Origin: Rhizobium oryziradicis
GTDB lineage: Bacteria > Pseudomonadota > Alphaproteobacteria > Rhizobiales > Rhizobiaceae
DNA: 64,000 bases
Direction of reading: 5' to 3'
NCBI RefSeq assembly: GCF_001939045.1
Contig: NZ_MKIM01000028.1
Location: 1 to 64,000 of the forward strand
The notes below the pieces were generated by a model. It was not told where the DNA came from and did no database searches. It saw nothing but the letters and a program-made list of their open reading frames with translations. This document shows, piece after piece, positions 52,434 to 62,917 of this stretch (position 1 is its first letter; the number at the start of each line of letters is the position of its first letter). Position numbers and translations under genes: made by a program.

Positions 52434-54401
52434 TCAAGGCTTATGCCGATGCATCCAATTTCGATGAATGGCTTCGGCTTCACTTTCTGGCAGCGCCTTA
52501 TCCGGCACGGTAAAGGTTTGGCCGGGCTCAATCAGGTCTGGATTGGTGATTTGCTCGGCATTGGCCATGTAAATCGTGGTGTAGCGCACACCCTGGCCAT
52601 ACACGCGCCGTGAGATCTGCCACAGCGTATCACCGCGACGGATGATAACGGTGTTGCTGCTTTCCTGAAGCGGCTCTTGCGAAATCGTTCGTGGTGCGGA
52701 ACCGTCCGTTTGTGTTGCGGTTTTCGCCGTTGCCACTTGCGCGGCATTTTGCATCGGCTCCAACGCAGCCTGTACCAGTTTGCCAAGCTCTGGCAGGGCG
52801 GCCGCCATGCTTGCCACCGAGGCTGGCTCGACCTTCTTGAGAGCAGCCTGGGCTTTGCCTGCGTTTTCGGCCATGCGCATCATGAAGCTTGTGTCGGCCG
52901 CATTGGTGCTGGGCGTTGGCCGGAAATCGGCAACGGCCTTCAGGGCAAATTCCAAGGCCGAGCGCGATGCCGCCAGGCTTTCCAGCGAAGGGGTTTTGCC
53001 ATCAGCAAAGAGATTGCTCAAAAGTGCAAAGGATTTGGCCAATGTGTCGCGCTGGCGATCAAACAGATTGCTGTCGACCGAGGCGGCGCTGCCGGGGCTG
53101 GCTGCGGATTCGGCCAGTTTTTCAGGGGCCACAACAGACACCTGATCGCCCGCTGGGCGGTTGAACGGAACCGAGGCCCGCAAGGTGACCTTGCCATTGG
53201 CATCCTTGAGATCGACACTGATAATGTGCTGGCCAACGGAAATCGCCATTTCGCCTTCGACCACGAAGTGGCCCTTGGCATCGACATCGGAAGAGCCAAT
53301 TTGCTTGCCATCGGCATAGGCTGTCACACTGCTGTTTTTCGGTGCGGTGCCCGCCACGAATATTTTATCGCCCTCAAGCTCCACGGCTGTGATTTGCAAC
53401 TGCTCGTTTGGTGCTGGGGCAGGATCGGCGGCGGCGGCTGGTGGTGTTGGCGACGTGGTGGCGGGTGCCGGCGGTGTGGCATCGGCCGTTTGCGCCGGAA
53501 CGCGTCCCTGTTTGTCGGCATTCACCTGTTCTGCTGCGCCATCTGTGGTGCCCTTTGGCACTGTCATTAGGCGGCTGGCTTCTCCGGGCTTGCTGACCAT
53601 GGCCAGCACATCACCATTTTGATGATCGGGCACCGAAATGGTGGCCTGTTCCTGAGATTTGACGACCTTGCCGTCTTGGCTGGTGGATTGCAAATCCAGT
53701 GTATGGTCACCGGCGTTCAAAGGCTTGTCGAGCACAATGGCGAAATCACCATTGGGCGAAACCGTTGTGGTGGAGATGGTCTTGTCACCATCGAGAACAT
53801 CCAGCTTGGTACCCGGTGCCGCATTGCCCGCAATCACGGTCGAGCCGTCTTTTTCAACACGCAACACACCAAATTTCGGCTTGCCGTCATCTTTGGCTGC
53901 CAACTCGGGCTCACCGTGCAAGGCGCGACCGATATTGACAATCATGCCTGCTGCCTCCTCGGGCGCGGAGGGCAGTTTGATAAGAAGTTGCAGGGCCTTT
54001 GCGGCTGTTGCCTTGGCCTTGGTCATACTATCGGCCAAATTGGCTTCGAGATTGGTTGGAATGTCCATCTCGGCCAATGCCTTGAGCGCGGTCATGGCAG
54101 CCAGGCGGCTGGAAGCATAGACACTGGCTTCTGGAATCTTCTGGTCGGCAAAAAGAGCTTCAAGCGCTGCCACCGATTTTTCGGCTTCAGTGGAAAGCCG
54201 CTTCATCTTGCCGCTTGCGACTTGATCGTCGGCGACAACGGCTTCAGGTTTGGCGGCGGTTGTCTGTGGCGGTTGCACAGGTGCTGGTGGCTTTTCCGCC
54301 GTTTGATTAGTTCCGCGAAGCTGCGGAAGCACGAAAAACACCATCAATATCGTCGCAATGGCAAGCACGCCCAAAGCCAGCCAACCGGCACGGTTTTTCA
54401 T
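52434..54401 (-). CDS. LysM peptidoglycan-binding protein with Ig-like repeats
   Basis: 655 residues. N-terminal membrane anchor (AGWLALGVLAIATILMVFFVL), Pro/Ala-rich linker, two Ig-like/bacterial domains (DVLDGDKTISTTTVSPNGDF and VTAYADGKQIGSSDVDAKGH are equivalent strands), and a C-terminal LysM (RRGDTLWQISRRVYG ... EPGQTFTVPD). Periplasmic, cell-wall contacting. This is the 'LysM/BON-less' rhizobial architecture of unknown role. ATG at 54401 (MKNRAG) chosen. Confidence 0.88.
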   Translation of the reverse strand: MKNRAGWLALGVLAIATILMVFFVLPQLRGTNQTAEKPPAPVQPPQTTAAKPEAVVADDQVASGKMKRLSTEAEKSVAALEALFADQKIPEASVYASSRLAAMTALKALAEMDIPTNLEANLADSMTKAKATAAKALQLLIKLPSAPEEAAGMIVNIGRALHGEPELAAKDDGKPKFGVLRVEKDGSTVIAGNAAPGTKLDVLDGDKTISTTTVSPNGDFAIVLDKPLNAGDHTLDLQSTSQDGKVVKSQEQATISVPDHQNGDVLAMVSKPGEASRLMTVPKGTTDGAAEQVNADKQGRVPAQTADATPPAPATTSPTPPAAAADPAPAPNEQLQITAVELEGDKIFVAGTAPKNSSVTAYADGKQIGSSDVDAKGHFVVEGEMAISVGQHIISVDLKDANGKVTLRASVPFNRPAGDQVSVVAPEKLAESAASPGSAASVDSNLFDRQRDTLAKSFALLSNLFADGKTPSLESLAASRSALEFALKAVADFRPTPSTNAADTSFMMRMAENAGKAQAALKKVEPASVASMAAALPELGKLVQAALEPMQNAAQVATAKTATQTDGSAPRTISQEPLQESSNTVIIRRGDTLWQISRRVYGQGVRYTTIYMANAEQITNPDLIEPGQTFTVPDKALPESEAEAIHRNWMHRHKP

Positions 54402-54559
54402 AATCAAAAATCTCCACGCGGAAAAGTCCGCCATATCCATTGGAATTGCTAGCGTTTCCCAGCGGTTTTAACAAGCTATGTTAGAAGCAGGTGCATCACC
54501 ATCCAAGACTATTCGTCAATTTTGTTGACCGAAACGGATTGTCGTTGTCATTTACAGTC

Positions 54560-55180
54560 ATGACGAAAAATATCTCTACGATTCGATCCATTTGCGTTTA
54601 TTGCGGCTCAAGGCCTGGACGCGATACGGCATACATGGCGGCTGGCCGCGCCCTTGGCCAGTCCATTGCGGCCCATGGGCTGGCGCTTGTCTATGGCGGC
54701 GGCACCAAGGGTATCATGGGGGCCGTGGCCAAAGGCGTGCTGGACAGTGGCGGCCACGTCACGGGCATTATTCCAGAATTCCTGATGGATATGGAAGCGA
54801 CCCATGATTCTCTGGGCGATTTGAGCGAGTTGATCATCACCGAGGATATGCACCAGCGCAAACACAAGATGTTTGAGCGTGCCGATGCCTTTGTGACCTT
54901 GCCGGGCGGCATTGGCACTTTGGAAGAAATCGTGGAAATCATGACCTGGGGCCAGCTTGGCCGTCATGAAAAGCCGATGGTCTTTGCGAATATCAATGAT
55001 TTCTGGAAGCCGATGCTGGATCTTTTGGGGCACATGACGGATGAGGGCTTTGTGCACACGGCGCACCGGGTTCAGCCCATGGTCATCGATGATATCGAAC
55101 ATATCATTCCGATGATCATGGATCGATGGGCAGAGACAGACGCGCCTGAGGGCGATGCGTCTGTGGTCTCCAAAATGTGA
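54560..55180 (+). CDS. LOG-family protein (TIGR00730)
   Basis: 206 residues. Rossmann-like: ICVYCGSRPGRDTAYMAAGR, VYGGGTKGIMGAVA, and the signature PGGIGTLEEIVEIMTW. The family comprises cytokinin-activating (LOG) nucleoside monophosphate phosphoribohydrolases and relatives once called lysine decarboxylases. In a plant-associated species a cytokinin link is possible but unproven. ATG at 54560 (MTKNIST); a longer frame is not supported. Confidence 0.9.
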   Translation: MTKNISTIRSICVYCGSRPGRDTAYMAAGRALGQSIAAHGLALVYGGGTKGIMGAVAKGVLDSGGHVTGIIPEFLMDMEATHDSLGDLSELIITEDMHQRKHKMFERADAFVTLPGGIGTLEEIVEIMTWGQLGRHEKPMVFANINDFWKPMLDLLGHMTDEGFVHTAHRVQPMVIDDIEHIIPMIMDRWAETDAPEGDASVVSKM

Positions 55181-55208
55181 TCATGCCCGTCTCATCATCC
55201 AAGTCTCA

Positions 55209-56105
55209 TTATCCACGTCTGAGCATGGGCAGTGTGTAGATCACCAGCGCTGTCCAGATCAGCGGGAAAGCAATGGCTCTCGCTGTGCTCATGGGTTCAT
55301 CGAAGACAAAAACAGCGATGAGAAAAATCATGCTGGGCGCAATATATTGCATGATGCCAATGGTGGACAGTTTGAGCAATTTCGCGCCATTGGCATAGAG
55401 AATAAGTGGCACGGCCGTAATCAACCCGCTGCCTGCCAATAGCGCGGTATCGCCAGCATTGCCGCCAAAATGCGATTGTCCGGTGACAATCAGATAAATC
55501 AGATAGGCCAGCGCAAAGGGAGCCAGCAGCAACACTTCCAGCAGAAAGCCCTGATTTGGCCCAATCGGCAAAGTCTTGCGAAACAGCGCATAGAGGCCCC
55601 ACGACAGGGTAAGGCTCAGGGCGATAATTGGCAGCCGGCCATTTTCGACCGTCAAAATCACCACCGCCAGAATAACCAGAGCGAGGGCCGCCATTTGGGC
55701 GGGTTTCAGCTTCTCTTTCAGCAGAACTGCGCCGAGAAGAATCGAAAACAGCGGATTGATGAAATAGCCAAGGGCGGTGTCGAGCGCATGACCTGCGCCA
55801 ATGGCCCACACATAAATACCCCAGTTGATGCTGATCAGGCAGGCGGTAATGGCCGCCATGCCGATCATTTTGGGGTTGCGCAGGGCACGCTTCAAATCCT
55901 CTGTGCGGCGCAGGATCAACAGTAGCCCACCGGCCACAGGAACAGACCACAGAATGCGATGGGAAATCACTTCACTGGGGGGAATATGGGCAACCGCCTT
56001 CATGTAAAAGGGCAGAAAGCCCCACATGATATAAGCCGTGAGCGCAAACAGAAAACCGCGTAGCGAATCGCGATTGTCTATTGCGGGTGGTGTCGCCGTT
56101 GCCAT
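55209..56105 (-). CDS. rarD: EamA/RarD-type transporter
   Basis: 298 residues, ten hydrophobic segments in two EamA halves. Starts RGFLFALTAYIMWGFLPFYM and contains KAVAHIPPSEVISHRILWSV, the RarD signature; second half LSTIGIMQYIAPSMIFLIAV. Predicted inner-membrane drug/metabolite exporter; substrate not known. ATG at 56105. Confidence 0.92.
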   Translation of the reverse strand: MATATPPAIDNRDSLRGFLFALTAYIMWGFLPFYMKAVAHIPPSEVISHRILWSVPVAGGLLLILRRTEDLKRALRNPKMIGMAAITACLISINWGIYVWAIGAGHALDTALGYFINPLFSILLGAVLLKEKLKPAQMAALALVILAVVILTVENGRLPIIALSLTLSWGLYALFRKTLPIGPNQGFLLEVLLLAPFALAYLIYLIVTGQSHFGGNAGDTALLAGSGLITAVPLILYANGAKLLKLSTIGIMQYIAPSMIFLIAVFVFDEPMSTARAIAFPLIWTALVIYTLPMLRRG

Positions 56106-56221
56106 GATGTTTCCGATCCCGATTTTTTTATGGTGTATCGGGTAAGCGTCGGGACCGGATAAGGCAAATTCATTTCTTTGAACCATCCAGCAATCTGCGA
56201 GATGGAAGCACAAAATCCCCT

Positions 56222-57838
56222 TTATTCAGCAGCAATCTGGCCAGCAAGCTGCCGGTTTTTCATCAGCTTATAGATAATAGCATCCATCAGGGCCTGAAAT
56301 GATGCATCGATGATATTTTCTGATACGCCCACTGTCCACCAGCGTGCGCCGCTGGCATCCGTCGATTCAATCAGCACGCGGGTTATCGCCGATGTGCCGC
56401 CATTGAGGATACGCACCTTGAAATCTGCCAGTTCCAGATCCTCGATTTCGCGCTGAAACTTGCCAAGATCCTTGCGAAGGGCAATGTCCAGCGCGTTGAC
56501 CGGGCCATCGCCTTCGGCCACCGACATCACGGTCTCGCCATCAATCACCATTTTGACCACGGCTTCTGATACGGTTTTCAAACGGCCATTGCTGTCAAAG
56601 CGGCGCTCCACCATCACCCGAAAACTCTCGACCGCAAAAAACTCTGGCACGGTGCCGAGTGTGCGGTGCGCCAAAAGCTCAAAACTGCCATCGGCCCCTT
56701 CATAGGCATAGCCGGTTGCTTCGCGCTCCTTGACGATTTCGATCAGCCGATCGAGTTTGGGGTCGTCTTTGGCAACAGCAATACCCCGGCGCTTCAACTC
56801 ATTGATGAAATTGGCCTTGCCGCCTTGGTCAGACACCATGACTTTTCTAAAATTGCCAACGCTGGCAGGCTCCACATGCTCGTAGGTTTTCGGATCTTTC
56901 AGCAGCGCCGATGCATGAATGCCTGCCTTGGTGGCGAAGGCGGATGCGCCGACATAGGGAGCCTGATGATTGGGCGAGCGGTTCAAAAGCTCATCAAAGG
57001 CATGGGATAGGCGGGTCAATTCCACCAGTTTTTCCGGATCGATGGCGGTTTCAAACCGGTCGGCATAGGTGTCTTTGAGCGCGAGCGTGGGAATGATGGT
57101 GGTGAGATCAGCATTGCCACAGCGCTCGCCAATACCGTTGAGTGTGCCCTGAATCTGACGCACACCGGCTTCCACCGCCGCCAGCGAATTGGCAACCGCC
57201 TGTCCGGTATCGTTATGGGCGTGAATGCCCAGCGATGTGCCGGGAACACCGGCTTCAATCAAGGCGGAAACAATGGCGCGAATTTCCGGCGGCTGAGTGC
57301 CGCCATTGGTGTCGCACAGCACCACCCAGCGGGCACCTGCCTCATAGGCGGTTTTGGCACAGGCCACGGCATAAGCGGCATTGGCCTTATAGCCATCGAA
57401 GAAATGCTCGCAATCCACCAGCGCTTCCTTGCCTGCCTCCACCACGGCTTTCACGCTGTCGTGGATGGCGTCGAGATTTTCCTCATTGGTGCAGCCGAGT
57501 GCGACTTTCACATGGTAATCCCAGCTTTTCGCCACCAGACAGATGGCATCGCTGGCCGATTGCAAAAGCTGGTTCAGGCCCGGATCATTGGAGGCGGAAA
57601 CACCGGCGCGCTTGGTCATGCCAAAGGCGGTGAAACGGGCGCGATGGGTGCGCTTTTTGGCAAAAAAAGCCGTATCGGTCGGGTTGGCACCGGGATATCC
57701 CCCCTCAACATAATCCAGACCAAAATCATCCAGCATGGCGGCGATCGAGATTTTATCTTCTACCGAAAAATCAATGCCGGGGGTCTGCTGACCGTCGCGC
57801 AGCGTGGTGTCAAACAGAGTGATCTTTTCGCGTGTCAT
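56222..57838 (-). CDS. cimA: Citramalate synthase
   Basis: 538 residues. LeuA-like TIM barrel: FDTTLRDGQQTPGIDFSVED, VLCDTNGG and GIHAHNDTGQAVANSLAAVE, then a long C-terminal regulatory domain. CimA joins pyruvate and acetyl-CoA to (R)-citramalate for threonine-independent isoleucine synthesis; the DTTLRDGxQTPG start with CimA-length C-terminus separates it from LeuA. GGGAGG sits before the ATG at 57838. A proline-iminopeptidase gene lies upstream on the same strand. Confidence 0.94.
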   Translation of the reverse strand: MTREKITLFDTTLRDGQQTPGIDFSVEDKISIAAMLDDFGLDYVEGGYPGANPTDTAFFAKKRTHRARFTAFGMTKRAGVSASNDPGLNQLLQSASDAICLVAKSWDYHVKVALGCTNEENLDAIHDSVKAVVEAGKEALVDCEHFFDGYKANAAYAVACAKTAYEAGARWVVLCDTNGGTQPPEIRAIVSALIEAGVPGTSLGIHAHNDTGQAVANSLAAVEAGVRQIQGTLNGIGERCGNADLTTIIPTLALKDTYADRFETAIDPEKLVELTRLSHAFDELLNRSPNHQAPYVGASAFATKAGIHASALLKDPKTYEHVEPASVGNFRKVMVSDQGGKANFINELKRRGIAVAKDDPKLDRLIEIVKEREATGYAYEGADGSFELLAHRTLGTVPEFFAVESFRVMVERRFDSNGRLKTVSEAVVKMVIDGETVMSVAEGDGPVNALDIALRKDLGKFQREIEDLELADFKVRILNGGTSAITRVLIESTDASGARWWTVGVSENIIDASFQALMDAIIYKLMKNRQLAGQIAAE

Positions 57839-57887
57839 GGGTGCCTCCCAAAGGCATTGATTTCTGTGGTAACATCCGTAACGAATA

Positions 57888-59342
<1,455 letters not shown>

Positions 59343-59346
<4 letters not shown>

Positions 59347-59807
59347 TCGTCCTCCGCAGGCCAAACGGTGGTGTCAAAATCCGGGTGTTGCCAACTCTCA
59401 ACCGCATCCCATTTGGCTTCCTGCTCCGGGCTGGTGAAGGCGGGCTTTTCAAACAGGGTGTCGATCCATGGCAAGCGCTTGTCATGCTTGACCTGAATGG
59501 CAGGCTCAAAGGCTGCGGGATTGTCAAAGGCCCCAATCGCAAGCTCAACCCCATCCGCATGCTGATAGGTCAGCGGTGTGCCGCATTTGTCGCAAAAGCC
59601 GCGCTTGACCTTGGCGGAAGAACGAAACAGCTTTGGCTGGCCGCGCGTCCACGTCAGATGGGCCTGATCAGCGGTGACAAGGGCTGAGAAGAAGCTGCCG
59701 AACTGCTTTTGGCACATGCGACAGTGGCAGATGGAGGGCCGCCCCAGCTTGGCTGCCTGGAACCGCACCGCGCCACATTGGCACCCGCCCGAAAAAATCT
59801 CGCTCAT
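59343..59807 (-). CDS. GFA/CENP-V domain protein 2
   Basis: 154 residues with SGGCQCGAVRFQ, ICHCRMCQK and GFCDKCGTPLTY. The stop overlaps GFA-1 start (4 bases) and the start overlaps GFA-3 stop (4 bases). One of four tandem paralogues. Confidence 0.92.
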
Positions 59808-60304
59808 TGTTCTGCTCCATTGGGCTTTTCTCCGTTGGCTTTTGGCCAGTTTTCAGTGTCAAAGTCGGGGTGTTGGTAGGAGATGAGATCGTTGAGGAAG
59901 GGGGCATCATTCAGATCTTCCTCGGTTGGGTGGCCGGGCAATTCATGCAGATGATCGACGAAGCCGATTTTTCCTTCGGTGCCGAATTGCTCAATGGGCG
60001 GCAGGGCGGCAGGATCGTCAAAGGCACCGGCAGCAATGGACATGCCCGTCGGGTCCTCATAGGTCAAAGGGGTGCCGCAATCGCCACAGAAGCCCCGCGA
60101 CACGACATTGCTGGAGCGAAAAATCTTCCGCTTGCCGCGCGTCCACTCAAAATCAACATCGCGCACCGACACCAGTGGCGCATAATAGCCGCCAAATGCT
60201 TTCTGACACATGCGGCAATGGCAAATTGAGCTGCTTTTCAACGCCCCTTTGGCTTGGAAGCGAATGGCTCCGCATTGGCAGCCGCCGGAAAAAATCTCGC
60301 TCAT
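59804..60304 (-). CDS. GFA/CENP-V domain protein 3
   Basis: 166 residues with SGGCQCGAIRFQ, ICHCRMCQK, GFCGDCGTPLTY and an end YQHPDFDTENWP shared with copy 2. The ATG at 60304 (MSEIFSGGC) overlaps the GFA-4 stop. The upstream in-frame start at 60331 would lie inside GFA-4. Confidence 0.92.
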   Translation of the reverse strand: MSEIFSGGCQCGAIRFQAKGALKSSSICHCRMCQKAFGGYYAPLVSVRDVDFEWTRGKRKIFRSSNVVSRGFCGDCGTPLTYEDPTGMSIAAGAFDDPAALPPIEQFGTEGKIGFVDHLHELPGHPTEEDLNDAPFLNDLISYQHPDFDTENWPKANGEKPNGAEQ

Positions 60305-60789
60305 GGTTTTGCTCCGTGAGGTTGGGGCCACGTGTCCGTGTCATGGTCGGGGTGCTGGTAGGAGATGATGCGGTGAATATAATCGCCGTCTGTCTCGTCT
60401 TCTTCGGTGGTCATGCCCGGTAATGTGGAAAAATGATCGACGAGAGATAATTTGCCTTCCAGACCATGCTGAAAGGTGGGTGGCAAAAGCGATGGATCAT
60501 CAAAGGCACCAGCCGCGATGGCCATAACATCCGGGGCTTCATAGGTCAGCGGCGTGCCGCAGGCGTCACAAAAACCACGCTTGACGAGGTTGGATGATTG
60601 GAAATGTTTGAGTGTGCCGCGTGTCCATGTCAGTTCCGCACCTTTGGTGGACACCAGCGGCGCGAAATAACCGCCAAATGCCTTCTGACACATGCGGCAA
60701 TGGCAGATGGAGCTATCATTCAGCACACCTTTGATGCGAAACCGAATGGTGCCGCATTGGCAGCCGCCGGAATAGGTTGGCGTGGTCAT
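60301..60789 (-). CDS. GFA/CENP-V domain protein 4
   Basis: 162 residues with YSGGCQCGTIRFRI, ICHCRMCQK, GFCDACGTPLTY and an end YQHPDHDTDTWP. Its ATG overlaps the VOC gene stop by 4 bases. First GFA gene of the transcript. Confidence 0.92.
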   Translation of the reverse strand: MTTPTYSGGCQCGTIRFRIKGVLNDSSICHCRMCQKAFGGYFAPLVSTKGAELTWTRGTLKHFQSSNLVKRGFCDACGTPLTYEAPDVMAIAAGAFDDPSLLPPTFQHGLEGKLSLVDHFSTLPGMTTEEDETDGDYIHRIISYQHPDHDTDTWPQPHGAKP

Positions 60790-61187
60790 GATTGGCCACC
60801 CGTCTCAGGCTTGTGGCAGACGGCTTCAATGTTGTTGCCATCCAGATCGAACACAAAGGCACCGTAATAGTTGGGGTGATAATGCGGGCGCAGGCCCGGC
60901 GCACCATTGTCTTTGCCACCGGCTGCGACGGCGGCTTTATAAAATGCATCCACCTCCGCACGGCTGTTGGCGGCAAAGGCAATGTGCTGGTGATAGTCAG
61001 CCGGTGGCGTGCCTTCGTAAAGCCAAAAGCATGGCTTCTCGCGCCCATACCCGGCCATTCGCACGCCGAAGGAGTTTTCCTCCGGCACCATATACAGCAT
61101 CGATGCGCCAAGTGGCGCAAAAGCCGCATCATAGAAAGCCATTGCACGTTCAAAATCAGCAACTTTGATATTCATATGGTCAATCAT
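60786..61187 (-). CDS. VOC-family (glyoxalase-like) protein
   Basis: 133 residues: MIDHMNIKVADFERAMAFYD and HQHIAFAANSRAEVDAFYKA, YYGAFVFDLDGNNIEAVCH with the metal-binding His/Glu of the vicinal-oxygen-chelate fold. Small cytosolic enzyme; could act on glutathione adducts. Sits between cysS and the GFA genes with a 32-bp gap to cysS. Confidence 0.92.
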   Translation of the reverse strand: MIDHMNIKVADFERAMAFYDAAFAPLGASMLYMVPEENSFGVRMAGYGREKPCFWLYEGTPPADYHQHIAFAANSRAEVDAFYKAAVAAGGKDNGAPGLRPHYHPNYYGAFVFDLDGNNIEAVCHKPETGGQS

Positions 61188-61219
61188 GGATGTCGCTCCT
61201 GCGCCGTTGATGCCTCAGT

Positions 61220-62605
61220 TTACCGCTTGACCTCCCACGTGGTCACGCGCTCGCCCGTATCTTTATCCTTACCGTCCTTGAGTTGAATGCCTTTGGTCAA
61301 CAAGTCGTTGCGGATTTTGTCGGCCTCGGCAAAATTTTTGGTCTTGAGCATTTCAAGCCGCATTTGCACAAGGGCGTCGATGGCGGCGGAAAGATCGTCG
61401 CTCACCTCGGCCTTTTGTGGCAAAAGCCCCATCAATGCAGCACTGGCTGCAAAAGACGGCAACAAAGATGCATCCGCATTGGCAGCACCGGCCAGTGCAT
61501 GAAGCGCCTGTACTGCTGCAACCGTATTGAGGTCATCGGCCAATGCGTCCAGCACGCTTTGATCCGGTGTCGCATCACCGGCCTCCGCGCTTGGCCATTT
61601 GGCAAGCAGCCGCTCAGCCTCTTCCAACCGCTTGACGGAAAAATCAATCGGTTCACGATAATGGGTCATCAACATCGCAAGCCGCAGCACTTCGCCCGGC
61701 CATTTGCGAGTGCCAAACGTGTCTGTGTCCAGCAATTCGTTGATGGTGACGAAATTGCCGTCCGACTTGGACATCTTCTTGCCTTCCACCTGCACGAAGC
61801 CATTGTGCATCCACACATTGGCCATCACGTGGGTGTCATTGGCGCAGCACGATTGGGCAATTTCGTTTTCGTGGTGTGGGAAGATCAGGTCCAGCCCACC
61901 GCCGTGAATGTCGAACACCTCGCCGAGATAGCGCTTCGACATAGCCGAGCATTCGATATGCCAGCCGGGGCGGCCACGGCCCCAAGGGCTTTCCCAGCCG
62001 GGTTCGTGCTCGCTGGAGAGTTTCCACAAAACGAAATCGCCAGGGCTTTTCTTGTGGGCATCCACCGCGATGCGGATGCCAGCCTGCTGCTCATCCAGAT
62101 TGCGCTTGGAAAGCTGACCGTAAGCCGCCATCGACTTGGTATCAAACAGCACTTCGCCTTCCGCCACATAGGCATGGCCCTTGGCGATCAGCACCTCGAT
62201 GATGTCAATCATCTGCTGGATATTGTCGGTGGCGCGTGGCTCGACCGTGGGCTCAAGGCAGCCAAGCCGCGCCACATCGGCGTGATACTGGTCCGCGGTC
62301 TTTTGTGTCACCTTGGCAATGGCATCGTTGAGCGCAAGATCGGGAAAATCGCGCAATGCGCGCGCATTGATCTTGTCATCCACATCGGTGATGTTGCGGG
62401 CATAGGTCACATGCTTCTCGCCATAGACATGACGCAGCAACCGATAGAGCACATCAAACACAATGACGGGCCGGGCATTGCCGATATGGGCAAAATCATA
62501 AACGGTTGGGCCGCACACATACATGCGCACGTTTGAAGGGTCGATGGGGGTAAAATCAACCTTGTTGCGCGTCAATGTGTTGTAGAGCTTGAGGCCCTCA
62601 GTCAT
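61220..62605 (-). CDS. cysS: Cysteinyl-tRNA synthetase
   Basis: 461 residues. Class I motifs: [16 protein letters not shown] (HIGH) and [11 protein letters not shown] (KMSKS); MYVCGPTVY holds a Zn Cys. Normal family length. It heads a seven-gene same-strand run through VOC and four GFA genes to pip. Confidence 0.97.
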   Translation of the reverse strand: MTEGLKLYNTLTRNKVDFTPIDPSNVRMYVCGPTVYDFAHIGNARPVIVFDVLYRLLRHVYGEKHVTYARNITDVDDKINARALRDFPDLALNDAIAKVTQKTADQYHADVARLGCLEPTVEPRATDNIQQMIDIIEVLIAKGHAYVAEGEVLFDTKSMAAYGQLSKRNLDEQQAGIRIAVDAHKKSPGDFVLWKLSSEHEPGWESPWGRGRPGWHIECSAMSKRYLGEVFDIHGGGLDLIFPHHENEIAQSCCANDTHVMANVWMHNGFVQVEGKKMSKSDGNFVTINELLDTDTFGTRKWPGEVLRLAMLMTHYREPIDFSVKRLEEAERLLAKWPSAEAGDATPDQSVLDALADDLNTVAAVQALHALAGAANADASLLPSFAASAALMGLLPQKAEVSDDLSAAIDALVQMRLEMLKTKNFAEADKIRNDLLTKGIQLKDGKDKDTGERVTTWEVKR

Positions 62606-62917
62606 GTCAGTCTCCCAGACGTGTTTACACCCGGCTGGACCGAGCGTTTGTCATCTGGGACTTTTACAAGAGACGAAAACGGCCGGGCCAGCGCATGCGC
62701 TAGCGAATAATAATCCAGCAAATGGTGCAGGTGCTCGTTTTCATGCATGCTTTATGGCGCGGGTGGTGAATTTGGTCAAGAGGTCGTGACATGCTGATCT
62801 TGCCAAAAAAGTGAGAATATTTTTTCTTGTGACATCGCTATGCCAATATCAAATCCTTCATTCACCCAAACCCGCTCTGAGACCTCTCGCCTCATCATTG
62901 CTTTCAAGGAATATCTC
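62606..62917. other. Divergent promoter region of cysS and polygalacturonase gene
   Basis: No gene seen. A stretch with TTGCC/AAAAAAGTGAGAATATTT at 62800-62830 is AT-rich and may hold the polygalacturonase promoter; nothing resembling a T-box is found for cysS. Confidence 0.4.

Noticed and set aside
61283-62536. 417-codon plus-strand opening inside cysS
   Set aside because: Antisense shadow; cysS HIGH and KMSKS motifs are intact on the other strand.
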